Assembly (NCBI GenBank): GCA_017434985.1
Contig: JAFSFY010000041.1
Span: 1 to 39,714, forward strand
Direction of reading: 5' to 3'
Origin: Clostridia bacterium
GTDB taxonomy: Bacteria; Bacillota; Clostridia; Oscillospirales; Acutalibacteraceae
DNA: 39,714 nucleotides
Positions 33,461 to 39,714 of this stretch are shown here, one piece after another. Within the stretch, counting starts at the first letter, position 1. Every line of letters begins with the position of its first letter. The notes under the pieces were generated by a model. That model saw only the letters and a list, made by a program, of their open reading frames with translations. It was not told the DNA's origin and did no database searches. The position numbers were made by a program, and so were the translations under genes.

Positions 33461-33652
33461 ATGATTATCAACGAACATGGATTATTTCTACTACCCGAAA
33501 ACGAGGGAAACAACTGTCCGTCCAAAGGTGCGTATTGTCAGCGTTGCGCCTACGCCGTTTGTTGTCGCGAAGAACACGATATTACCGAATGCTTGTTATG
33601 CAAAAACGAAGCGTGCCCCCTCGCTTCGCCCCCACTACTCCATCTTGATTAA
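33461..33652 (+). CDS. Small cysteine-rich protein (63 residues)
   Basis: I do not recognise a family. The protein has eight cysteines among its first 52 residues: positions 19, 26, 29, 34, 35, 44, 47 and 52. CxxC pairs occur at 26/29 and 44/47, which suggests a small zinc-binding or metal-cluster fold. It lacks a signal peptide, so it is probably cytoplasmic. GGAGG lies about 4 bp before the ATG. Its own promoter and terminator make it a single-gene unit, divergent from an XRE regulator with paired operators. It could be an accessory effector controlled by that repressor; function is unknown. Confidence 0.72.
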   Translation: MIINEHGLFLLPENEGNNCPSKGAYCQRCAYAVCCREEHDITECLLCKNEACPLASPPLLHLD

Positions 33653-33656
33653 AACA

Positions 33657-33683
33657 AACCCCCGCGCCACGGGCGCGGGGGTT
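33657..33683. terminator. Bidirectional terminator between small Cys-rich gene and groEL
   Basis: A perfect GC-rich 10-bp stem (33659-33668 with 33672-33681) plus flanking AA/TT pairs and a 3-base loop. It is followed by T tracts in both directions (TTTTT on plus and TTTGTTTT on minus), ending the small gene and groEL. Confidence 0.93.
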
Positions 33684-33701
33684 TTTCGGTATTGTTCGGA
33701 A

Positions 33702-35629
<1,928 letters not shown>

Positions 35630-35647
35630 TCAGGTTCCTCCTTATAA

Positions 35648-35674
35648 TTGGCACTCGATGGTGCGGAGTGCTAA
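35648..35674 (-). promoter_or_regulatory. CIRCE operator of groESL
   Basis: TTGGCACTC-N9-GAGTGCTAA as read on the plus strand, one base different from the perfect repeat (G for A at the third position). It lies 21 bp upstream of groES, just after the promoter. HrcA encoded at 5923-6954 is the expected repressor. Confidence 0.97.
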
Positions 35675-35679
35675 AATCT

Positions 35680-35707
35680 ATTCTACCAACTTCTACGCAA
35701 AAATCAA
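35680..35707 (-). promoter_or_regulatory. Promoter of groESL
   Basis: Minus-strand -35 TTGATT (35702-35707), 16-bp spacer and -10 TAGAAT (35680-35685). The -35 overlaps the TGA stop codon of the upstream lipid-kinase gene, so the operons are packed with no free space. Confidence 0.65.
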
Positions 35708-36663
35708 GTAGCAAATTGGCAATTTTCGGATATTTCATAGTTTTTTAACAATTCGTCGGGCGACGCCGCGGGAACGACAAAGGAAATCGCCGACGGCAGG
35801 ACGGAAAACTCCACCTGCGTGGCGTGATCGCACTCACCGTCGGTGTTGTACACGAGCGGTTTTTCGGCCGACACCGTCATCGACGTGCCGCGGAACGATT
35901 CGCAACAATCGAGGTCCATATGTTCGCCGCGTTTGTACTTGCCCAAAATGGTGAGCACGCGCAAATGGGAAATCTTTTTGATCAGGATGAAATCGAGCAC
36001 CCCGTCGTCGGGTTGAGAGAGCGGTGCGCCGTGGTATCCGCCGCCATAGTATTGGCCGTTGGCGGCAAGTGCAAACAGATATTCGCCCTCACGCTCCACC
36101 TTTCCGCCGACGGTATCCATCACGATCTTCATTTTTTGACCGATGGGACGGCAAAATTCTTTCACAAGCGCCAAATTGTACGCCATGGAACCGCTGACCA
36201 GCGGCAAATGCTTATACTGCGCCATACGGTCGGCAATGTTGGCATCCAGCCCCATCGAACACAGGTTGAGCGACAGTTTGCCGTTACAACGGATGGCGTC
36301 GAGTTTTTGGGCGGTGCCCATCACCTGCGCCGCAATATCGCGAAAGCGCGTTTCTTCGGGCCACAGACGCACGAAATCGTTTCCCGACCCGCACGGAATA
36401 CACGCGAGTTCGGCATTGTCAAACCCGACCACGCCCGACGCAACCTCCAACAGCGTACCGTCACCGCCGCACGCATATACGCGCACGGCATCGCCTTTTG
36501 CCGCCTCGGTGCGTGCCATTTCGGTCGCCTCGCCGGGGGCGGTAGTGGTATGGATCGCGTACTGCATCGGGTAGCGCTTGAAAAAGGCTTCGATTTCGGG
36601 GATGATCGTTAAGGCCGATTGGTGTTTTCCTGCCGCAGGGTTGAGGATAAACACGTGTCGCAC
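35704..36663 (-). CDS. Diacylglycerol kinase-like lipid kinase (YegS/DgkB family)
   Basis: This 319-residue soluble enzyme is expected to phosphorylate a lipid such as diacylglycerol. The nucleotide-binding motif GGDGTLLEVASGV is at about residues 66-78, then the conserved PCGSGNDFVRLWP (about 90-102). The mid-region GLDANIADRM and the C-terminal NTDGECDHA motif (residues near 275) are also standard. The N-terminus MRHVFILNPAAGK is highly typical. The GTG start at 36663 has AGGAGAGG 7 bp upstream. It lies between the RNA methyltransferase and groESL; its stop overlaps the groESL promoter. Confidence 0.92.
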   Translation of the reverse strand: MRHVFILNPAAGKHQSALTIIPEIEAFFKRYPMQYAIHTTTAPGEATEMARTEAAKGDAVRVYACGGDGTLLEVASGVVGFDNAELACIPCGSGNDFVRLWPEETRFRDIAAQVMGTAQKLDAIRCNGKLSLNLCSMGLDANIADRMAQYKHLPLVSGSMAYNLALVKEFCRPIGQKMKIVMDTVGGKVEREGEYLFALAANGQYYGGGYHGAPLSQPDDGVLDFILIKKISHLRVLTILGKYKRGEHMDLDCCESFRGTSMTVSAEKPLVYNTDGECDHATQVEFSVLPSAISFVVPAASPDELLKNYEISENCQFAT

Positions 36664-36685
36664 AAAATCCTCTCCTTTTCACATC

Positions 36686-37804
36686 CTATTTGTAATAGAT
36701 ATACAGTTGGCATTTGAGCATACCGTTATACAACTTACGCCGTTTATCGGCCTTGCGGCCGAAGAATTCTTCAAACTGTTCATCGGGGCTGATGACCGCG
36801 TAACTCCACCCCGCTTTGGGAACAAACACCTTGCCCATTGTGCGGTAGAGTTTGCGCGCCGTTTGCACGTCGAGCAGGCGTTCGCCGTAAGGCGGGTTGC
36901 ACAGCACCGTACCGCTGTCCCCCTCAGGAACAAAATCGGCAAGGTCACGCTGTGCCGCGCGTACCAAGGGACCAACGCCCGCTTTCATTGCGTTTTCATT
37001 GGTGAGTGCCACCGCTTCGGGGTCAATATCAAAACCGCGACCGACAAACACTTTGTCGGTGAGTTGCCCCGCCAAGGCACGCTCACGCTCGTCTTTCCAC
37101 ATCGCTTCGTCAATCCACGCGGTATCCATCGCCGCAAAACGGCGACGCACACCGGGGGCTACACGGCGGGCGGCGAGCGCCGCTTCAATGAGCATGGTAC
37201 CCGAACCGCAGCACGGGTCGACCACCTGCTCGGCAAAACGGGTACGCGTCACGTCTACAATGGCGGCAGCAAGCGTTTCTTTGATGGGAGCCCCGCCCGC
37301 GTTGCGACGGTAGCCGCGCTTATGAAGCCCTGCGCCGCTGGTGTCGATGAGCAACATCACGTCGTCTTTTAAAATGGTGAACTGGATTTGCACCGTGGCA
37401 CCCGTTTCCTCAAACCAACCGATACCATAGCGGCTTTTGAGCCGTTCCACCACCGCTTTTTTTACGATGGATTGGCAATCAGGGATGCTGTGCAACGCCG
37501 AATTCAGCGACCAGCCTTTCACGGGGAACGCATCTTTTTGACGGATATAGCGTTCCCACGGCAACGCCTTGACCCCTTCGAACAGTTGGTCAAACGTTTC
37601 GGCGTGGAAACTGCCGATATGCAACGCAATACGCTCGGCATACCGCGAGTTGATGTTGGCACGCGCAAGCATCGCCGCATCGCCCTCAAACAGCACGCGG
37701 CCGTTTTGCGGAGTGACCGCTTCGGCACCCATCCGTTTTAATTCATCTGCCAAAATCCCCTCAATGCCGAACAGGCACGGGGCACAAAATTGAAAGTGTT
37801 CCAT
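36686..37804 (-). CDS. THUMP-domain class I RNA methyltransferase (RlmL N-half/YpsC-like)
   Basis: This 372-residue protein has an N-terminal THUMP RNA-binding domain (to about residue 155) and a SAM methyltransferase domain. The SAM motif is VDPCCGSGTMLIEAALAA (about 192-209) and the catalytic motif for N2-guanine or N6-adenine methylation is NPPYGERL (about 297-304). In E. coli RlmL the equivalent domain methylates G2445 of 23S rRNA, but the precise target here is not shown. AAAGGAT lies about 8 bp before the ATG. A terminator-like hairpin stands only about 20 bp upstream, so its own promoter is unclear. Confidence 0.92.
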   Translation of the reverse strand: MEHFQFCAPCLFGIEGILADELKRMGAEAVTPQNGRVLFEGDAAMLARANINSRYAERIALHIGSFHAETFDQLFEGVKALPWERYIRQKDAFPVKGWSLNSALHSIPDCQSIVKKAVVERLKSRYGIGWFEETGATVQIQFTILKDDVMLLIDTSGAGLHKRGYRRNAGGAPIKETLAAAIVDVTRTRFAEQVVDPCCGSGTMLIEAALAARRVAPGVRRRFAAMDTAWIDEAMWKDERERALAGQLTDKVFVGRGFDIDPEAVALTNENAMKAGVGPLVRAAQRDLADFVPEGDSGTVLCNPPYGERLLDVQTARKLYRTMGKVFVPKAGWSYAVISPDEQFEEFFGRKADKRRKLYNGMLKCQLYIYYK

Positions 37805-37820
37805 ATATCGATCCTTTTAC

Positions 37821-37850
37821 AAAAAATGCCGTCGCAAAGGCGGCGGCATT
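37821..37850 (-). terminator. Terminator or attenuator before the methyltransferase gene
   Basis: Read on the minus strand, a GC-rich stem of about 11 pairs (37825-37835 with 37840-37850, one GU pair) is followed by six U residues. It can terminate transcripts from yabP-yabR. It stands about 20 bp before the methyltransferase start, leaving no room for a promoter after it, so readthrough or attenuation must be involved in that gene's expression. Confidence 0.8.
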
Positions 37851-37860
37851 GTGCGTTGCT

Positions 37861-38138
37861 ATAGCCGAAGGAAGCCGAACTCCCATCGGTCAAAAATAGG
37901 ATTTTTCCTTGTACCGTCGTTACACTCGCTCGAAATACGTACAGTATTTCTTCGCTCGCAAGCCTTGTTACAAGTCAAAATCCTTATTTTTGACTTGCAT
38001 ACAACCCGCAGGCGCGACTTTTCGAGCAAAAACACCGTCGAGGAGTGCCGACATACGGGCGTATTTCAAGCGACGAGACAAGGTTTGTGCCGAAAAGTCG
38101 CCCTACGGGCGGCGGGAGGTTCGACTCCCTTCGGCTAT
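37861..38138. mobile_element. MITE-like element with terminal inverted repeats
   Basis: This 278-bp non-coding element is bounded by inverted repeats of about 24 bp, 37861-37884 and 38114-38138; the outer 10 bp, ATAGCCGAAG and CTTCGGCTAT, are perfect. Inside are two nested foldbacks. The first pairs 37889-37913 with 37969-37994 and contains GAAATAC/GTATTTC (37932-37938 and 37944-37950). The second pairs GCGACTTTTCG (38014-38024) with CGAAAAGTCGC (38091-38101). It has no transposase gene. A clear target-site duplication was not found. Its right end supplies the TAG of the neighbouring S1-domain gene. Confidence 0.65.
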
Positions 38139-38575
38139 TGCGATTTACGGCGCGTGAAACCGCCGTGCTTGCTGTCAAGCGAACGCTTGAGGTCGGACAT
38201 CTTTTCATCGCTCGTCTGTTTGAAGCGAGACATCATTTCCTCAAAGTTGCCGCTTTCGTTACGGCTGGACTGCCACTCGAAGCCACCGGGGCGACCGGGC
38301 GACACGTGCCGCGGGACACTGCGACTCGTGCGCGGAGGAGGATCCATGGCTTTTTTGATGGACAAGCTGATCTTGCCATCGTCACCGATACTGAGTATTT
38401 TCACCTTGACCTGCTGATTTTCGGTGATGTGATCGCGGATCTCTTTGACGTAAGTCGGTGCAACTTCGGAAATATGTACCATACCGGTCTTGCCTTCACC
38501 CAAATCGACAAAAGCGCCGAATTTAGTAATACCGGTCACTTTCCCTTCGACACACGCTCCAACTTCCAAGGCCAT
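38135..38575 (-). CDS. yabR: S1 RNA-binding domain protein (YabR-like)
   Basis: This 146-residue protein has an N-terminal S1/OB-fold domain (residues 1-77): VGACVEGKVTGITKFGAFVDL, TGMVHISEVAPTYV and VKVKILSIGDDGKISLSIK. The remaining half is hydrophilic and arginine/serine-rich, probably disordered. S1 proteins of this size bind RNA or ribosomes; in Bacillota the gene usually follows divIC, as here. GGAGGAATAGCGCAAC precedes the ATG. The last residue and TAG stop read into the terminal repeat of the element at 37861-38138, so the original C-terminus may have been longer or different. Confidence 0.9.
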   Translation of the reverse strand: MALEVGACVEGKVTGITKFGAFVDLGEGKTGMVHISEVAPTYVKEIRDHITENQQVKVKILSIGDDGKISLSIKKAMDPPPRTSRSVPRHVSPGRPGGFEWQSSRNESGNFEEMMSRFKQTSDEKMSDLKRSLDSKHGGFTRRKSQ

Positions 38576-38616
38576 GTTGCGCTATTCCTCCTGACAGTGG
38601 TAATCCAAACCTGTTC

Positions 38617-38901
38617 TCATTCCTTGGGAACTTCGTACAAAACCGTTTCGCCGGGTTTGGCCATCCCCTGCTCTTCGCGCGCTTGCTGTTCCAAGTACGA
38701 CTCGTAATTCTCGCCTTGGTCTTGCAGATCGGCGTTCAGCAGGTTTTGCTGCTCGGTTTTTTGAATCCAATCGTTGAGCAACTGTTGTTTCTCATTCAAT
38801 TGCAGATTCAACTGAATCAGCGAGACGACGATATAGACGGCAAGCGCGATCAGCGCAATGCGGAAAAACCAACTTTTCTTTTTGGCAAACGTGGCTTTCA
38901 T
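38617..38901 (-). CDS. divIC: Septum formation initiator DivIC/FtsB-like
   Basis: This 94-residue bitopic protein has a short basic N-terminus, one membrane helix (about residues 11-31) and a Gln/Asn/Glu-rich coiled coil (about 32-65) that would contact the FtsL-like partner outside the membrane. The C-terminal QAREEQGMAKPGETVLYEVP matches the conserved end of FtsB/DivIC proteins. The ATG at 38901 has AGGAGCGAGG upstream; a start ten codons earlier is less likely. It lies between yabQ and yabR, the order known from Bacillus subtilis. Confidence 0.93.
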   Translation of the reverse strand: MKATFAKKKSWFFRIALIALAVYIVVSLIQLNLQLNEKQQLLNDWIQKTEQQNLLNADLQDQGENYESYLEQQAREEQGMAKPGETVLYEVPKE

Positions 38902-38956
38902 ATCCTCGCTCCTTTCTGATTCGATCTCCATTTCGGGAAATTCCCATACACAAGGA

Positions 38957-39361
38957 TTATACTACAGACACATCCTTACTTTCAAGACCTTTTTTCGCTT
39001 TTTTTGGTTTTTTCGCGTGTTTTTTTCGCCACTGTTGATGCTGCTTGCATACAAACCGCTTCACCGCCACCGCCGCGCACCGACAATACCGTCCAAATAG
39101 CGAACGGTAGGCGAAAAAGCCGATGACGATGCCGAGAAAAACGTAAAACCGGCCTTGCCCGTCGGTGATCGCCAGAAGCAACACAAACACCGCCACCACC
39201 GACGACAAACAAAAAAACACATCCCCCAAAAAGATCGAGACGGCACGCGGCGAAAACCAGAGGCGCCACACGCGAAACAGATCGTAATACGCGCCGAGCA
39301 AAAAGCCGACACCGCCGCACAAAAGCGTGGCGCGCAGTTGTTCAAAGTTGGTAAATCCCAT
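38957..39361 (-). CDS. yabQ: Spore cortex biosynthesis protein YabQ
   Basis: This 134-residue membrane protein has about four hydrophobic helices from residue 13 to 88, beginning with LCGGVGFLLGAYYDLFRVWRL, the motif I associate with YabQ. The C-terminal tail is strongly basic and lysine-rich. In B. subtilis YabQ is needed to build the spore cortex, which marks this organism as a likely spore former. It overlaps no gene, but starts 3 bp after the yabP stop. A divIC-like gene follows 55 bp later. Confidence 0.92.
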   Translation of the reverse strand: MGFTNFEQLRATLLCGGVGFLLGAYYDLFRVWRLWFSPRAVSIFLGDVFFCLSSVVAVFVLLLAITDGQGRFYVFLGIVIGFFAYRSLFGRYCRCAAVAVKRFVCKQHQQWRKKHAKKPKKAKKGLESKDVSVV

Positions 39362-39364
39362 CGT

Positions 39365-39649
39365 CTATCGGAACAACCTTCCGAAGAACCCGCCGCGCAC
39401 CGGCAGCGACGAATAGACGAGCGAGTCGATCTCTCCCTCGACCACGAGGTCGCCGCACTCGACGCTCAGTTGTTTGATGTGCAGGCCGTGTCCCTTGACC
39501 GTCAGTTCCCCCAGATCGGTGTAAATGACCACCGCGACGTCGTCAAAATTGTTGACGTCGGTCACCCCCGACACGGACAAACTGCGGCGGTCGTGTAACG
39601 TGAGCGCGTGCGGCATCGGTTGCCGTTCGGTCGTTTGCTCTTGCTTCAT
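39365..39649 (-). CDS. yabP: Sporulation protein YabP
   Basis: This 94-residue protein matches YabP, a small sporulation protein: HALTLHDRRSLSVSGVTDVNNFDDVAVVIYTDLGELTVKGHGLHIKQLSVECGDLVVEGEIDSLVY, shown here split by helices as a beta-rich domain. It pairs with YabQ in cortex formation in Bacillus. The ATG at 39649 is preferred over one two codons upstream because GAGGGG lies 6 bp before it. It is the first gene of yabP-yabQ-divIC-yabR and has a possible sporulation promoter upstream. Confidence 0.9.
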   Translation of the reverse strand: MKQEQTTERQPMPHALTLHDRRSLSVSGVTDVNNFDDVAVVIYTDLGELTVKGHGLHIKQLSVECGDLVVEGEIDSLVYSSLPVRGGFFGRLFR

Positions 39650-39670
39650 ATACATCCCCTCTTTTCGGTA

Positions 39671-39700
39671 ATGTATATGCGGCGAAAAATAAAAATATAC
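39671..39700 (-). promoter_or_regulatory. Possible sigma-E-type promoter of yabP
   Basis: Minus-strand GTATATT (39694-39700), 14-bp spacer and CATATACAT (39671-39679), which resembles the sporulation sigma-E consensus (about ATATT and CATACAnT). B. subtilis yabP is under sigma E control, so this fits, but the -10 match is only partial. Confidence 0.4.
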
Positions 39701-39714
39701 GATGCCGCATAAAG

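Noticed and set aside
38114..38138. tRNA-like T-arm sequence in the right terminal repeat
   Set aside because: No acceptor, D or anticodon arm can be formed around it; it is part of the inverted repeat.
37851..38417. Open frames across the inverted-repeat element
   Set aside because: They run through terminal repeats and hairpins and then antisense to the S1-domain gene, with no ribosome site.

Overview
This window looks like chromosome of an endospore-forming member of the Bacillota, probably class Clostridia and possibly of the Oscillospiraceae/Ruminococcaceae kind. The reasons are the HrcA/CIRCE heat-shock system, a T-box leader, AGGAGG-type ribosome binding sites, group II ECF transporter genes upstream of truA, and the sporulation/division cluster yabP-yabQ-divIC-yabR. 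Most genes have a moderately high G+C codon pattern. The exception is a short AT-rich stretch near 31.9-33.5 kb. The assignment is inferred from gene content and order; no database was searched.

Layout. 1-188 (minus): the 5' part of a T-box leader with its promoter; the regulated gene lies off the left edge. 203-2237 (minus): an unrecognised protein and an AI-2E family membrane protein. 2303-7040 (minus): the class I heat-shock operon hrcA-grpE-dnaK-dnaJ behind a perfect CIRCE operator. 7106-12976 (plus): a five-gene set of DUF1846 protein, UDP-galactopyranose mutase, GT2 glycosyltransferase, MFS/GPH transporter and membrane-anchored glycerophosphodiesterase, which suggests surface glycan or lipid-linked galactofuranose chemistry. 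13008-27457 (minus): a very compact run read as udp, ruvC-ruvA-ruvB, a SAM methyltransferase, ecfA1-ecfA2-ecfT, truA, a DUF5711-like protein, a CvpA-like protein, pgsA, a ClpE-like ATPase, citrate synthase and a split chromate-family transporter. Many of these neighbours overlap or have ribosome sites inside the preceding gene.

27489-31902: an ABC-F ATPase (plus), the DUF4956/VTC-domain pair (minus) and a pyridoxamine-kinase-like gene (plus), arranged around divergent promoters and shared terminators. 31960-33683: an AT-rich islet with a YcxB-like membrane protein, tRNA-Val(GAC), two small XRE regulators and a divergent 63-residue cysteine-rich protein. 33702-35707 (minus): groES-groEL behind a second CIRCE. 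35704-39700 (minus): a diacylglycerol-kinase-like lipid kinase, a THUMP-type RNA methyltransferase, a 278-bp element with terminal inverted repeats, and yabR, divIC, yabQ and yabP.

The two most unusual observations are these. (1) The XRE/cysteine-rich-protein intergenic region has two TGACA-N9-TGTCA operators with centres 53 bp apart, each lying on the -35 box of one of two face-to-face promoters. (2) The MITE-like element at 37861-38138 has one terminal repeat that supplies the stop codon of the S1-domain gene. Neither depends on database results; both can be read directly from the sequence, but their functions are inferred.
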